In this document: piece by piece, positions 28,145-38,441 of the stretch | Numbering within the stretch: the stretch's first letter is position 1 | Layout: each line of letters begins with the position of its first letter | Assembly: GCF_011058165.1 (NCBI RefSeq) | Contig: NZ_JAALEG010000004.1 | Span: 94,852-158,851 of the forward strand | Direction: 5' to 3' | From: Rhodococcus aetherivorans | GTDB lineage: Bacteria; Actinomycetota; Actinomycetes; Mycobacteriales; Mycobacteriaceae | Length of the DNA stretch: 64,000 nt | The notes under the pieces: generated by a model | Told to the model about the DNA's origin: nothing | Databases searched by the model: none | The model's input: only the letters and a program-made list of their open reading frames with translations | Program-made: the position numbers and the translations under genes

Positions 28145-28582
28145 ATGACGGTCGATCCCGCCACCACAGCCACCGAAGCTCCCGCCCCGCCGGCGCCGAA
28201 GCCGCGGCCGGGCATCGTCGCGCTGCTGACCTTCGACGGCTTCCTCTGCGCGCTGCTGTCCGTGTTCTTCCTCGGCCTGTACATCGGCACGGTGCCGTTC
28301 CCGATCACGATCGTGCTGGCCGGCGCGGCGAACATGCTCCTGGTGATGGCGATGCGCGCCGAGACCGGGTCCGCCTCGCGCGCGGCGTGGCCGCTGCTGG
28401 CGTGGATCGTCGGCTTCGTGGTGTGCCTGGCCGGCGGTCCCGGCGGCGATCAGCTCCTCGTCGCCGACTGGCGGACCCTGCTGCTGCCGGTCGGTGCGCT
28501 CGCCCCCGCCGGGTTGCACCTGTTCGTCGCCCGCATGGCCGCGCTCACGAGCGCAGTCCGGCAGCCCGCGCCGCGTCCGTGA
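28145..28582 (+). CDS. Four-TM membrane protein, Rv1171-like
   Basis: A 145-residue integral membrane protein. A proline/alanine-rich cytoplasmic N-terminus (~25 residues) precedes four hydrophobic segments at about residues 25-48, 52-70, 82-102 and 112-132. It matches Rv1171 by order and topology. Function unknown. CACTAT 6 bases before ATG 28145 would fit a leaderless start. The 3' end overlaps the convergent udgB by 38 bp. Confidence 0.82.
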   Translation: MTVDPATTATEAPAPPAPKPRPGIVALLTFDGFLCALLSVFFLGLYIGTVPFPITIVLAGAANMLLVMAMRAETGSASRAAWPLLAWIVGFVVCLAGGPGGDQLLVADWRTLLLPVGALAPAGLHLFVARMAALTSAVRQPAPRP

Positions 28583-29279
28583 GCACGGCGGTGAGCATGG
28601 CCGGGGTGAGCCGGCCGGTGAACGTGTTCTGCTGGCTCACGTGATAGCAACCGAACACGTGCAGCGGCCTGCGGTCCGCAGCGTCGCCGCGCGGCCGCAG
28701 TTCCACCGCCGTGCCGTGCCCGAATCCGGGGCGGGGACGCGGCACGGCCCAGCCGGCGTCGTCGAGCACCGGGAGCAGCGCCCGCCATCCGAAGCCGCCG
28801 AGCACCACGACCGAGCGCAACGTCGGCGCCAGCAGCTGCAGCTCCGCGTCGAGCCAGGTGCGGCACGTGTCCCGCTCCTGCGGCGTCGGCCGGTTGGCCG
28901 GCGGCGCGCAGTGCACCGGCGACGTGACGCGGGTGCCGAACAGTTCGAGGCCGTCGCCGCGGTGCGTCGCGGTGGGCTGCGACGCCAGGCCCGCCGCGTG
29001 CAGCGCGGCGTACAGGAAGTCGCCCGAGCGGTCGCCGGTGAACATCCGGCCGGTCCGGTTGCCGCCGTGCGCGGCCGGGGCCAGGCCCACGATCAGCAGG
29101 GACGCATCCGCCGGTCCGAACCCGGGCACGGGACGCGCCCAGTACTCCTCGTCGCGGTATGCGGCACGCTTCTCGCGGCCCACCTGCTCCCGCCACGCGA
29201 CCAGGCGCGGGCAGGCCCGGCACTCGATCAGGCGCGCGTCGAGCGCGGCCAGGTCCGGGGGCCGATCGATCGGGTTCAT
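28545..29279 (-). CDS. udgB: Type 5 uracil-DNA glycosylase UdgB
   Basis: A 244-residue [4Fe-4S] glycosylase that excises uracil and some deaminated purines from DNA. Cluster Cys are in ECRACPRLVAW (C-x2-C, about residues 20-23) and HCAPPANRPTPQERDTC (C-x14-C). The catalytic region is VGLAPAAHGGNRTGRMFTGD, with the Ala-rich motif A of family 5. The end HVSQQNTFTGRLT is the motif B His. ATG 29279 is preferred; an in-frame ATG four codons upstream is possible. The start lies 3 bp inside the upstream gene end. Confidence 0.93.
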   Translation of the reverse strand: MNPIDRPPDLAALDARLIECRACPRLVAWREQVGREKRAAYRDEEYWARPVPGFGPADASLLIVGLAPAAHGGNRTGRMFTGDRSGDFLYAALHAAGLASQPTATHRGDGLELFGTRVTSPVHCAPPANRPTPQERDTCRTWLDAELQLLAPTLRSVVVLGGFGWRALLPVLDDAGWAVPRPRPGFGHGTAVELRPRGDAADRRPLHVFGCYHVSQQNTFTGRLTPAMLTAVLTDAARAAGLRS

Positions 29280-30829
29280 CGGCGCACCCATCCGTCGCCG
29301 GCCCCGGGAGTGACCGCCTCGACCAGCGCCCACGCCTGCTCCGCGGGGAGGTCCACCACCGCGTAGCGGCCCGTACCGGCCGGGGTCGCGGCGACGACCG
29401 TCGCCACCCCGGCGCGGCGCTGGAAGAACGTCTGCCGCACCGTCCAGCCGATGATGCCGTCCGCCTCGAGCGAGACGCGGCGCCGATCCAGCGACCCGCC
29501 GCGGGTGATCAGCCACGACGTCGCGTCCTGCGGCCCCGCCCCCAGCACGGCATGCCCCAGGCTGCGGTAGCGATCCCACGCCAGCCCCACCGCCGCCACC
29601 GTGACAGCCGCGACCGCCGGACCCCATGCCGCCACCGGGACCGTGCGGCCGGTGACCGCGACCGCCGTCGCACCGGCGGCGACGGCCAGCGCCACGGGAC
29701 TCAGCGCCCGGGTGAACCGTCGCCGCCGCGCCGCCGGCCCGTGCGGCCGCAGCGGGGCGTCGAGCTGCCGCGTGTCGCGCAGTACCGCTGCCGCGACCCG
29801 TCGCGCCTCGGCGGAGGGCGCGGGCGGCAGCAGCAGCGACGACTCGCCGTGCTCGGCGGCGACGCCGGTCATCACCGCGTCCAGGCGGGCCCCGCCGGCC
29901 AGGCGCAGCGCAAGCGGCTCGCGAAGGCTCACGCCGCGCAGGCGGCGCCGGTCCAGGGTGGTGTGCCGGTGCCGCAGCAGGCCGTGCCCGACCCGCAGCA
30001 TCCGCCCGTCGTCGGTGACCGACAGGTCCGCGTACAGCAGCACGTACCGCACGCACGCCGCCAGGCTCGCCACCACGCCCAGGACGAGCAGGCCGAGCAC
30101 GGCGGCGACGAACGGGCCGGCGGCCTCGATCGACGACAGCCCGCGCTCGACGGTGGCCGACTCGCCGAGCCGCTCGGCGATCCCGTACTGGAAGGCCAGT
30201 CCCACCACCGCCGCGACGGTGACCAGCCCCGTGGTCGAGAACGGGGCGTAGCGCACCCAGCCCGGCTGGAACCGGGCGATCGCGGTTTCGGCCGGGGCGG
30301 CCGCCCCGGCCGCCTCGTCCGGCGCCCCCGGGTGCGTGCTGAGCAGGGCGGCGCGCAGCGCCGGCACGGCACCGACCGCCAGGCCGTTCAGCTCGAACCG
30401 GTTGCGGTCGCGTCCGGCGCCGGTCCGCTGGCCGGTCCCGATCCGCACCACCGCCAGCCCGAGCAGCCGGTGCAGCAGGCGCTGTTCGACGTCCACGGAC
30501 CGGATGCGGCTGCGCGGCACCGACAGCAGCTGGCGCTGCAGCAGGCCCCGGCGCAGCTCCACGTGCACCGGTCCGATCCGGTAGGTCGTGGTGAACCAGC
30601 GCAGCATGCCGATCACCACCAGCAGCGCGGCCACCGCCAGGCCCCAGCCGTGATTGCCGCTGCTGCTGCCGAGCAGCACCGACGCCACCAGCACCGGCAG
30701 CAGCCGCAGTACCTCCTCGACGGGGTGGATCAGCAGCATCCGCGGATCCAGCCGCAACCACGGCTGCTCGGCCTCGGCGGCGAGGGCGGGGGCGTCCTCC
30801 CGCTCCGGCGGCACGGGTACGTCGCTCAC
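29276..30829 (-). CDS. Membrane protein with bacterial PH (bPH2/YdbT-like) domains
   Basis: A 517-residue membrane protein with three YdbT-type bPH2 repeats. Paired hydrophobic helices occur near residues 35-70, 180-245 and 370-400, each followed by a PH module (for example RGLLQRQLLSVPRSRIRSVDVEQ). GTG 30829 overlaps the upstream gene stop by 4 bp (GTGA), so the two bPH2 genes are translationally coupled. Bacillus YdbS/YdbT pairs protect against some antimicrobials; here the role is unknown. Confidence 0.88.
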   Translation of the reverse strand: MSDVPVPPEREDAPALAAEAEQPWLRLDPRMLLIHPVEEVLRLLPVLVASVLLGSSSGNHGWGLAVAALLVVIGMLRWFTTTYRIGPVHVELRRGLLQRQLLSVPRSRIRSVDVEQRLLHRLLGLAVVRIGTGQRTGAGRDRNRFELNGLAVGAVPALRAALLSTHPGAPDEAAGAAAPAETAIARFQPGWVRYAPFSTTGLVTVAAVVGLAFQYGIAERLGESATVERGLSSIEAAGPFVAAVLGLLVLGVVASLAACVRYVLLYADLSVTDDGRMLRVGHGLLRHRHTTLDRRRLRGVSLREPLALRLAGGARLDAVMTGVAAEHGESSLLLPPAPSAEARRVAAAVLRDTRQLDAPLRPHGPAARRRRFTRALSPVALAVAAGATAVAVTGRTVPVAAWGPAVAAVTVAAVGLAWDRYRSLGHAVLGAGPQDATSWLITRGGSLDRRRVSLEADGIIGWTVRQTFFQRRAGVATVVAATPAGTGRYAVVDLPAEQAWALVEAVTPGAGDGWVRR

Positions 30830-31368
30830 GTGGCATCGGCCTGGCTGCTGCCGGCGATCGCGGTGAGCCGGGCGGCGGTGGCGTCGGCGACCCCGACGTC
30901 GAGAGCGGTGATCTCCACGGCGCCCGCGGACGAGGCGGTGGTGACGGTGACGGTGGCGAGGCCGAGCCATCGTTCGATCGGGCCGCGCTCCGTGTCGACC
31001 GACTGGATCCGGGAGATCGGCGCGATCCGGCGTTCCTGGGTGAGCCACCCCGAGCGCGTGTACACGGCGGTGTCGGTGATCTCCCAGCGGTGCACCCGGT
31101 ACCGCCACAGCGGCATCACGGCCACGTGCGCGACGGCGAGAACCGCGGTGGCGACGCCGGCGGCGACGTGCCAACCCGGGTGCCGGCCGGAGTCGACTAT
31201 CGCCCACACCACCTGCGCGGCCACGACCGGCACCCACAGCAGTGCGGCGCTCACCGCCCACAGCAGCCGCGCCCTCGGGCTGGGGCGCCACGCCGGATCG
31301 GCCATCGTCACCGGCGGCGGGGCGGCCCTGCCGGCTGCCGGGGGCGGCGGGGGGTCGTCCCGGTTCAC
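30826..31368 (-). CDS. Membrane protein with a single bPH2 domain (YdbS-like)
   Basis: A 180-residue protein: a proline-rich cytoplasmic start, two hydrophobic helices (about residues 35-85), then a bPH2 domain with ITDTAVYTRSGWLTQERRIAPISRIQSVDTERGPIERWLGLATV, the canonical core. It is the first gene of the YdbS-YdbT-like pair and is coupled to the larger partner by a GTGA overlap. udgB follows on the same strand, so the three may share a transcript. Confidence 0.9.
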   Translation of the reverse strand: MNRDDPPPPPAAGRAAPPPVTMADPAWRPSPRARLLWAVSAALLWVPVVAAQVVWAIVDSGRHPGWHVAAGVATAVLAVAHVAVMPLWRYRVHRWEITDTAVYTRSGWLTQERRIAPISRIQSVDTERGPIERWLGLATVTVTTASSAGAVEITALDVGVADATAARLTAIAGSSQADAT

Positions 31369-31479
31369 GCGGTTCTCCTCGTCGGTGGTGTCCAGTCGGT
31401 TCCAGGCTAAGCTGATCGGGCGAGCAAACCCGGCAATGCCGCGACCGGGTTCGGAGTCGACACGAGGAGGAGGACCGCC

Positions 31480-31668
31480 GTGACCGAATCATCGGAGACC
31501 ACCGAATACACGGAACTGCCCGAGGCCGATCGGATCGAGCAGGAGATGCCGGCCGAGGACGAACCGGCCGACGACGAGGTGACCTCGGTGCCGCTCGAGG
31601 TGGAGCCCGCGGACGTTCTCGAGCAGAGCCGGGTCGTCCCGGGAGACGAGGACTATCCCCGCGAGTGA
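31480..31668 (+). CDS. Small acidic hypothetical protein
   Basis: A 62-residue highly acidic protein (about 20 Glu/Asp and few basic residues), probably disordered. It begins MTESSETTEYTELPEAD and ends GDEDYPRE, with no recognised domain. The very strong GAGGAGGAGG before GTG 31480 argues for translation. It is divergent from the bPH2 pair and 60 bp upstream of fbiC. Confidence 0.68.
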   Translation: MTESSETTEYTELPEADRIEQEMPAEDEPADDEVTSVPLEVEPADVLEQSRVVPGDEDYPRE

Positions 31669-31728
31669 GTTCGCCGGGGACGTGCCCCCGAGGTGGCATG
31701 GGTACGGCGGGTGGCGCATGATCGGCGA

Positions 31729-34362
31729 ATGACCGATTCGACCCACGACGGTGCCACGCCCGCGATGTTGCCCCTGCCCTCGGTCCGCGCCGGCGCGGCC
31801 GGGCCCGCGTCGTCCGCGGCGGATCCTGTGCGGGTTTCGCCGTCGGGCATGCGGCGGGCGTTGCGGCGCGCGCGGGACGGGGCGACGCTCAACGTCGACG
31901 AGGCCGCGATCCTGCTCGCCGCCCGGGGATCGGATCTCGAGGACCTGTGTGCCTCGGCCGCCCGGGTGCGCGACGCCGGTCTGCTCGCGGCGGGCCGGCC
32001 GGGCACGGTCACCTATTCCCGCAAGGTGTTCGTCCCCATCACCCGGCTGTGCCGGGACCGCTGCCACTACTGCACGTTCGTGACCGTGCCGGGCAAGCTG
32101 CGCGCCGCCGGGCAGGGGATGTATCTCGAGCCCGACGAGATCCTGGACATCGCCCGGCGTGGAGCCGAACTGGGTTGCAAGGAAGCGCTTTTCACGCTCG
32201 GTGACCGGCCCGAGGAGCGCTGGCCGGAGGCGCGGCAGTGGCTCGACGAGCGGGGCTACGACTCGACCCTCGACTACGTGCGCGCGATGGCGATCCGGGT
32301 TCTCGAGGAGACCGGGCTGCTGCCGCACCTGAACCCCGGGGTGATGAGCTGGGCCGAGATGTCCCGTCTCAAGCCGGTGGCCCCGTCGATGGGCATGATG
32401 CTCGAGACCACGTCGACCCGGTTGTTCACCGAGCAGGGGGAGTGCCACTACGGCAGCCCCGACAAGGACCCGGCGGTACGGCTGCGGGTGCTCACCGACG
32501 CGGGCCGGCTGTCGGTGCCGTTCACGACCGGCATCCTCGTCGGCATCGGCGAGACGCTCACCGAGCGCGCCGAATCCATCGCGGCAATCCGCAAGCAGCA
32601 CAAGGCGTTCGGACATATCCAGGAAGTGATCGTGCAGAACTTCCGGGCGAAGGACGACACCGCGATGCGCGACGTGGACGACGCCGGACTCGACGAGTTC
32701 CGGGCCGCGATCGCCGTGGCCCGGCTCGTGCTCGGCCCGTCCATGCGCATCCAGGCGCCGCCGAACCTCGTCGCCGCCGACGAGTGCCGCGCGCTGCTCG
32801 CCGCGGGCGTCGACGACTGGGGCGGGGTCTCACCGCTGACCCCGGACCACGTCAACCCGGAACGGCCGTGGCCGAACCTGGACGCGCTCGCACGGATCAG
32901 CGCCGACGCCGGGTTCACCCTCACCGAGCGGATCGCGGCCCAGCCGCAGTACGTGCTGGCCGGGCAGCCGTGGATCGACCCGCGGATCGCCGCCCACGTG
33001 CGCGCGCTGGCGGACCCGGCGACCGGTCTGGCCCGGGACGTGACCCCGCAGGGGCAGCCGTGGCAGGAGCCCGACCTCGATTGGGAGTCCAGCGGCCGCG
33101 TGGATCTGAACTCCGAGATCGACGTGACCGGGCGCAACACCGAGTACCGCTCCGACCTCGGCAGCGCGTTCGGCGACTGGGACACCGTGCGCGAGCAGGT
33201 CCTCGCACTCGGCGCGAATGCCCCGGTGCGGTTGGACGGGGACGTGCTCTCGGCGCTGCGCGCGGCGGAGAAGGACCCCGCCGGTTGTACCGACGCCCAG
33301 TACGTCGCCCTCGCGCACGCCGACGGGCCCGGCCTCGAGGCGGTCGTCGCCCTGGCCGACCAGCTGCGACGGGACACGGTCGGCGACGACGTCACGTTCG
33401 TGATCAACCGGAACATCAACTTCACCAACATCTGCTACACCGGCTGCCGGTTCTGCGCGTTCGCGCAGCGCAAGGGCGACGCCGACGCGTTCACCCTGTC
33501 CACCGCGGAGGTCGCGGACCGGGCGTGGGAGGCGCACGTCGCCGGTGCCACCGAGGTGTGCATGCAGGGCGGCATCGACCCGGAACTGCCCGTCACCGGC
33601 TACGCCGACCTGGTCCGCGCGGTCAAGGAGCGGGTGCCGTCGATGCACGTGCACGCCTTCTCCCCGATGGAGATCGCCAACGGCGTCTCCCGCAGCGGCG
33701 TGTCCGTCCGCGACTGGCTGACCGAGCTGCGTGAGGCCGGCCTCGATACGATCCCCGGCACCGCCGCGGAGATCCTCGACGACGAGGTCCGCTGGGTGCT
33801 CACCAAGGGCAAGCTGCCCACCGCGGAGTGGATCGAGGTGGTCACCACCGCACACGAGGTGGGGCTGCGGTCCAGCTCGACGATGATGTACGGCCACGTC
33901 GATCAGCCGCACCACTGGGTGGGGCACCTGAACGTGCTGCGTGGGATCCAGGACCGCACCGGCGGCTTCACGGAGTTCGTGCTGCTGCCGTTCGTGCACC
34001 AGTCGTCGCCGCTGTACCTGGCCGGCGCGTCGCGGCCCGGTCCGACGTTGCGCGACAACCGCGCCGCGCACGCGCTGGCGCGGATCATGCTGCACGGCCG
34101 GATCGACAACATCCAGACCAGCTGGGTCAAGCTGGGTGTCGCCGGCACGCAGGCGATGCTGCAGGGCGGCGCCAACGACCTCGGCGGCACCCTGATGGAG
34201 GAGACGATCTCCCGGATGGCGGGTTCCCAGCACGGCTCGGAGAAGACCGTGGCAGAACTCGTGGCGATCGCCGAGGGCATCGGTCGCCCGGCCCGTCAGC
34301 GGAGCACCGCCTACGCGCCGCTCGCTGTCGACGGGGGCGCCCTCAGCGGGGCCGGCCGGTGA
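31729..34362 (+). CDS. fbiC: FO synthase FbiC (fused CofG-CofH)
   Basis: An 877-residue bifunctional radical-SAM enzyme that builds the 8-hydroxy-5-deazaflavin FO of coenzyme F420 from tyrosine and a pyrimidine precursor. The CofG half carries CRDRCHYC near residue 108, the CofH half CYTGCRFC near residue 569; each is a C-x3-C-x2-C cluster-binding motif. The length matches mycobacterial FbiC. The TGA stop overlaps the next gene's GTG. The ATG start has no good ribosome-binding site and a weak CATGAT -10-like box 6 bases upstream. Confidence 0.97.
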   Translation: MTDSTHDGATPAMLPLPSVRAGAAGPASSAADPVRVSPSGMRRALRRARDGATLNVDEAAILLAARGSDLEDLCASAARVRDAGLLAAGRPGTVTYSRKVFVPITRLCRDRCHYCTFVTVPGKLRAAGQGMYLEPDEILDIARRGAELGCKEALFTLGDRPEERWPEARQWLDERGYDSTLDYVRAMAIRVLEETGLLPHLNPGVMSWAEMSRLKPVAPSMGMMLETTSTRLFTEQGECHYGSPDKDPAVRLRVLTDAGRLSVPFTTGILVGIGETLTERAESIAAIRKQHKAFGHIQEVIVQNFRAKDDTAMRDVDDAGLDEFRAAIAVARLVLGPSMRIQAPPNLVAADECRALLAAGVDDWGGVSPLTPDHVNPERPWPNLDALARISADAGFTLTERIAAQPQYVLAGQPWIDPRIAAHVRALADPATGLARDVTPQGQPWQEPDLDWESSGRVDLNSEIDVTGRNTEYRSDLGSAFGDWDTVREQVLALGANAPVRLDGDVLSALRAAEKDPAGCTDAQYVALAHADGPGLEAVVALADQLRRDTVGDDVTFVINRNINFTNICYTGCRFCAFAQRKGDADAFTLSTAEVADRAWEAHVAGATEVCMQGGIDPELPVTGYADLVRAVKERVPSMHVHAFSPMEIANGVSRSGVSVRDWLTELREAGLDTIPGTAAEILDDEVRWVLTKGKLPTAEWIEVVTTAHEVGLRSSSTMMYGHVDQPHHWVGHLNVLRGIQDRTGGFTEFVLLPFVHQSSPLYLAGASRPGPTLRDNRAAHALARIMLHGRIDNIQTSWVKLGVAGTQAMLQGGANDLGGTLMEETISRMAGSQHGSEKTVAELVAIAEGIGRPARQRSTAYAPLAVDGGALSGAGR

Positions 34363-35060
34363 GCCCCAGGCTGGGCGACGGGGTCGTCGCGGCGGCCCTG
34401 GATGCGACCGCCGCGGGCGTCGGGCCGCTGTTCGACCTGGCGTACCTCGACCCGTTCGGTCTCAAGGCCCGCACGTTCGTGCCCACGGTGCGGGAGCGGA
34501 CCCCGGTCGAGCAGGTGCTCGACGCGGCCGCGGCCGTGCTCGACGCCGGTCGCGTGCCGGGCACGGCGGCGTGGGCGGCCGCGTCGGAACAGGAGCGGGT
34601 GAACTGGTGGGTCGGCGGGCTCGGCTCGGTCTCGACGCTGCCCGTCGCGTTCTCCGGCATGCTCGGGGTGGTGGGCCGGATGCTGCCGCTGCAGGACGCG
34701 CTCGGCTTCGTCAACCAGGCGATCGTGCTGCTCGCCGTCGCCCGGGAACGCGGAATCCACGACCGCGACCGCCAGGTGCGGATGCTCGCGGCCGTGCTGT
34801 GCCGCCGCGACCTCCTCGGCACGGGCGAAACCGGGACGCCGCTGTCGTGGGTGCGGCGTCCGGTGCGGTCGACGATCGACCTGGTCCGCGCGGTGAACGC
34901 GGAATTCGCGCGGCGTCCGCAGCCGTCGGGCGCGTGGCGCGCGCTCGGCGTGCTGCCGCTGGTGGGGGCACTGGCCGGATACGTCGGCGAGCGGTCCGCC
35001 CTGTCCCGGGCCGCCGCGGACGGGCAGCAGTGGCTGGGCGCCCAGCCGGGGCCCGTCTAG
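34359..35060 (+). CDS. Conserved-looking hypothetical protein coupled to fbiC
   Basis: A 233-residue soluble alpha-helical protein, coupled to fbiC by a GTGA overlap. It contains [19 protein letters not shown] and [18 protein letters not shown]. The helical, His/Asp-poor pattern resembles DUF4407/TerB-like helical proteins only loosely, and I cannot assign a family. Tight coupling suggests a link to F420 synthesis or use, but that is inference. Confidence 0.78.
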   Translation: MSPRLGDGVVAAALDATAAGVGPLFDLAYLDPFGLKARTFVPTVRERTPVEQVLDAAAAVLDAGRVPGTAAWAAASEQERVNWWVGGLGSVSTLPVAFSGMLGVVGRMLPLQDALGFVNQAIVLLAVARERGIHDRDRQVRMLAAVLCRRDLLGTGETGTPLSWVRRPVRSTIDLVRAVNAEFARRPQPSGAWRALGVLPLVGALAGYVGERSALSRAAADGQQWLGAQPGPV

Positions 35061-35080
35061 TCAGGGCACCCTAACTCGGA

Positions 35081-35102
35081 GGGGTGTCCCCGCGGCGGGG
35101 GA
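35081..35102 (+). terminator. Weak hairpin after the fbiC operon
   Basis: TCCCCG-CGG-CGGGGGA (35087-35102) can form a 5-6 bp GC stem, and GGGG-TGT-CCCC (35081-35091) is an alternative. Neither has a U-tract. It lies 20-40 bp past the stop of the gene downstream of fbiC. Confidence 0.3.
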
Positions 35103-35189
35103 TACTGGACGTCGACGGACGCGGAGCGCGCCCCGATTCGGCGTGACCGTGCAGGTGGGCGGGCGACCAGAGAGGCAGGGAGAACACCA

Positions 35190-35513
35190 GTGACGTACAC
35201 GATTGCGGAACCGTGCGTGGACGTGTTGGACAAGGCGTGCATCGAGGAATGCCCGGTCGACTGCATCTACGAGGGCGGTCGCATGCTGTACATCCATCCG
35301 GACGAGTGCGTGGACTGCGGTGCCTGCGAGCCGGTGTGCCCCGTCGAGGCGATCTTCTACGAGGACGACGTGCCGGACGAGTGGAGCGCGTACGTCAAGG
35401 CCAACGTCGACTTCTTCGACGATCTCGGATCCCCGGGTGGCGCCGCGAAGCTCGGCAAGGTCGACTACGACCCGCCGTTCGTCAAGGCCCTGCCGCCCAT
35501 GGGCGAGGAATAG
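35190..35513 (+). CDS. fdxC: Seven-iron ferredoxin FdxC
   Basis: A 107-residue ferredoxin with a [3Fe-4S] and a [4Fe-4S] cluster. Cys are at [17 protein letters not shown] near the N-terminus and in the [12 protein letters not shown] motif near residues 39-50; the second motif has the full C-x2-C-x2-C-x3-C set. The C-terminal extension is typical of actinobacterial FdxA/FdxC. AGGGAGA precedes GTG 35190. It is followed immediately by dapC, as in the Rv1177-Rv1178 pair. Confidence 0.96.
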   Translation: MTYTIAEPCVDVLDKACIEECPVDCIYEGGRMLYIHPDECVDCGACEPVCPVEAIFYEDDVPDEWSAYVKANVDFFDDLGSPGGAAKLGKVDYDPPFVKALPPMGEE

Positions 35514-35527
35514 TGATCGGCGGTACC

Positions 35528-36634
35528 GTGACGCGCACTCGTCGTTCGGTGGCCGCGAGCCTGCCGGACTTTCCGTGGGACTCGCTGACCGGCGCGAAGG
35601 AGAAGGCGGCCGCGCACCCCGGCGGCATCGTCAATCTCTCGGTCGGCACCCCCGTCGACCCCGTCGCCCCGGTCATCCGTGAGGCGCTGCTCGCCGTCGC
35701 GGAGGAATCCGGGTATCCGACCACCCACGGCACGGAAGCGCTGCGCGCTGCCGCGGTCGGGGCGCTGGCCCGACGCTACGGCGTCACCGGCATCGACGCG
35801 TCCGCGATCCTGCCGGCCATCGGCACCAAGGAGATGATCGCGTGGCTGCCGAGCCTCCTCGGCCTCGGCGGCAGCGACCTGGTGGTGATCCCCGAGCTGG
35901 CGTACCCGACGTACGAGGTGGGAGCGCTGCTCGCCGGCACGCGGATCATTCGTGCCGACGGCCTCAACCGCCTGGGACCCGAGGGCGCGGCGCTGGTGTT
36001 CGTGAACTCGCCGTCGAACCCGACGGGCAAGGTGCTCGGCCTCGAACACCTGCGCAAGGTGGTGGACTGGGCGCGCAGCCGGGACGCGATCGTCGTCTCC
36101 GACGAGTGCTACCTGGGCCTGACCTGGGAGGGTGAGGCACTGTCCATCCTGCACCCGAGCGTGTGCGACGGCGACCACACGAACCTGCTCGCGGTGCACT
36201 CGCTGTCGAAGACGTCGAACCTGGCCAGCTACCGCGCCGGCTTCGTCACCGGCGACGCCGAACTCGTCGCGGACCTGCTCGAGGTGCGTAAGCACGCCGG
36301 CATGATGGTGCCGCTGCCGATCCAGTCGGCGATGACCGTCGCGCTGAACGACGACGAACACGAGAACGCGCAGCGCGAGCTGTACCGCAAGCGCCGCGAG
36401 GTGCTGCTCGCGGCCGTCCGCGGTGCCGGGTTCACGGTGGATCACTCCGAAGCCGGCCTGTACCTGTGGGCGAGCCGCGGCGAGGAGTGCCGCGCGACGG
36501 TGGACTGGTTCGCCGAACGCGGGATCCTCGTGGCCCCGGGCGAGTTCTACGGTCCCGGCGGCGTCCAGCACGTGCGGATCGCGCTGACGGCCTCGGACGA
36601 GAGGATCGCGGCCGCCGCGCAGCGGCTGATGTGA
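35528..36634 (+). CDS. dapC: N-succinyldiaminopimelate aminotransferase DapC
   Basis: A 368-residue fold-type I PLP aminotransferase acting in lysine/DAP synthesis after DapD. SPSNPTGKVL, SDECYLGL and the Schiff-base Lys in HSLSKTSNLASYRAGF (about residue 220) are present. The position after fdxC and the similarity in size to Rv1178 support DapC. GTG 35528 with GGCGG upstream is chosen; GTG 35513, overlapping the fdxC stop, is an alternative. Four 23-bp repeats run through the stop codon. Confidence 0.9.
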   Translation: MTRTRRSVAASLPDFPWDSLTGAKEKAAAHPGGIVNLSVGTPVDPVAPVIREALLAVAEESGYPTTHGTEALRAAAVGALARRYGVTGIDASAILPAIGTKEMIAWLPSLLGLGGSDLVVIPELAYPTYEVGALLAGTRIIRADGLNRLGPEGAALVFVNSPSNPTGKVLGLEHLRKVVDWARSRDAIVVSDECYLGLTWEGEALSILHPSVCDGDHTNLLAVHSLSKTSNLASYRAGFVTGDAELVADLLEVRKHAGMMVPLPIQSAMTVALNDDEHENAQRELYRKRREVLLAAVRGAGFTVDHSEAGLYLWASRGEECRATVDWFAERGILVAPGEFYGPGGVQHVRIALTASDERIAAAAQRLM

Positions 36635-36706
36635 TGCGCGCGCAGCGGCTGATGTGATGTGCGCGCACCGGCTGACGTGATGTGCGCGCACCGGCTGATG
36701 TGATGC
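36615..36706. repeat. Four tandem 23-bp repeats across the dapC stop codon
   Basis: The core AGCGGCTGATGTGATG (or ACCGGCTGAYGTGATG) recurs at 36621, 36644, 36667 and 36690 with GCGCGC spacers, an exact 23-bp period. The first copy includes the last dapC codons and TGA. The number of copies may vary between strains. Confidence 0.9.
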
Positions 36707-36800
36707 GCGCGCGGCGGCGCGCGGCGGAAGCGACGCTGCCCGAGCAGGATTGCCGTATGCGACGCCGTGTTCGGCGCTACCCTGGGCCCAGGGAGGCCCC

Positions 36801-38441
36801 ATGGACGCCGTCACTGCAGTTCCTGCGCCGGCCAACGAGCCGGTCCACACCTACGCTCCCGGCAGGCCGGAGCGGGAGCGTCTGACCGCCAAGCTGAAGG
36901 AGCTGGCGGCCGAACCGGTGGACGTCTCGCACGTCATCGGCGGCGAGCACGTGCACGGTGAGGGCGATCGCTTCGACATCGTGCAGCCCCACAACCATCA
37001 CGCGGTGCTCGGCACCCTGCGCAACGCCACCCCGGCGGAGGCGACGGCGGCCGTCGAGGCGGCGACGGCCGCGGCCCCCGCGTGGCGGGAGATGTCGTTC
37101 GACGCCCGCGCGGCCGTGCTGCTGCGGGCCGCCGACCTGCTGGCCGGGCCGTGGCGGGAGACGATCGCGGCCGCCACCATGCTGGGCCAGTCCAAGTCGG
37201 TGCAGCAGGCGGAGATCGACGCGCCGTGCGAACTGGTCGACTTCTGGCGATTCAACGTGCACTTCGCCCGGGTGCTGCTCGCCGACCAGCCGTATTCGTC
37301 GCCGGGTGTGTGGAACCGGATGGACTACCGGCCGCTCGAGGGGTTCGTGTACGCGATCACCCCGTTCAACTTCACGGCGATCGCCGGGAACCTGCCCACC
37401 GCTCCGGCGCTGCTGGGCAACACCGTGGTGTGGAAGCCCGCACCGACGCAGTCCCTGTCGGCGTACTGGACGATGCGCCTGCTCGAGGCGGCGGGGATGC
37501 CGCCGGGCGTGATCAATCTGATCACCGGGGACGGCCGGGTCGCGTCGGAGGTGCTCCTGCGCGATCCGCGGCTGGCCGGTATCCACTTCACCGGGTCGAC
37601 CCGGACGTTCCAGCACCTGTGGCGGGAGGTCGGGGCCAACATCGACGGCTACCGCACGTATCCGCGGCTGGTGGGGGAGACCGGCGGCAAGGACTTCGTC
37701 CTCGCGCACCCGTCGGCCGATCCGGGCGTGCTGTCCACGGCCCTGATCCGGGGGGCCTTCGAATATCAGGGGCAGAAGTGCTCGGCGGCGTCGCGGGCGT
37801 TCCTGCCCCGCTCCCTGTGGCGGCGCATGCGCACCGAGTTCCTCGACGAGGTCGAGAGCCTGACCTACGGCGACGTGACCGACCTGTCGAACTTCGGCGG
37901 CGCCCTGATCGACCGGACCGCCTACGAGAAGGTCGTCGGCGCCCTCGAGCGGGCCCGCGACCGCGAGTCGATCGAGATCGCCGTCGGCGGCGGGTACGAC
38001 CAGTGGGTCGGATGGTTCGTGCGGCCCACCGTCCTGCTCACCGACGATCCGGGTGACGAGTCGATGTGCACGGAGTACTTCGGTCCGGTGCTGAGTGTGC
38101 ACGTCTACGACGACGCGGAGCCGGACGCGTGGCGGCGGGTGCTCGACCTCGTCGACCGCGGCGCCCCCTACGCGCTCACCGGCTCGGTGATCGCCGAGGA
38201 CCGCGCGGCCGTCGAGGAGGCCACCGCCGCGCTGCGGTTCGCGGCCGGCAACTTCTACGTCAACGACAAACCCACGGGCGCGGTGGTGGGGCAGCAACCC
38301 TTCGGCGGCGGCCGGGCGTCCGGCACCGACGACAAGGCGGGCTCGCCGCTGAACCTGCTGCGCTGGGTGTCGGCGCGGACGATCAAGGAGACGTTCGTGC
38401 CACCGACGGACTACCGGTACCCGCACATGAAGGGCGGGTGA
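36801..38441 (+). CDS. rocA: 1-pyrroline-5-carboxylate dehydrogenase
   Basis: A 546-residue aldehyde dehydrogenase that oxidises glutamate semialdehyde/P5C to glutamate, the second step of proline use. Catalytic Glu is in LVGETGGKDF and Cys in FEYQGQKCSAASR (about residue 327). The C-terminal TGAVVGQQPFGGGRASGT is diagnostic of the RocA type. GGGAGG precedes ATG 36801. It overlaps the proline dehydrogenase start (GTGA), so both steps are co-translated. Confidence 0.96.
   Translation: MDAVTAVPAPANEPVHTYAPGRPERERLTAKLKELAAEPVDVSHVIGGEHVHGEGDRFDIVQPHNHHAVLGTLRNATPAEATAAVEAATAAAPAWREMSFDARAAVLLRAADLLAGPWRETIAAATMLGQSKSVQQAEIDAPCELVDFWRFNVHFARVLLADQPYSSPGVWNRMDYRPLEGFVYAITPFNFTAIAGNLPTAPALLGNTVVWKPAPTQSLSAYWTMRLLEAAGMPPGVINLITGDGRVASEVLLRDPRLAGIHFTGSTRTFQHLWREVGANIDGYRTYPRLVGETGGKDFVLAHPSADPGVLSTALIRGAFEYQGQKCSAASRAFLPRSLWRRMRTEFLDEVESLTYGDVTDLSNFGGALIDRTAYEKVVGALERARDRESIEIAVGGGYDQWVGWFVRPTVLLTDDPGDESMCTEYFGPVLSVHVYDDAEPDAWRRVLDLVDRGAPYALTGSVIAEDRAAVEEATAALRFAAGNFYVNDKPTGAVVGQQPFGGGRASGTDDKAGSPLNLLRWVSARTIKETFVPPTDYRYPHMKGG

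Noticed and set aside
36615..36706. Possible CRISPR array
   Set aside because: The 23-bp units are directly adjacent with no unique spacers.
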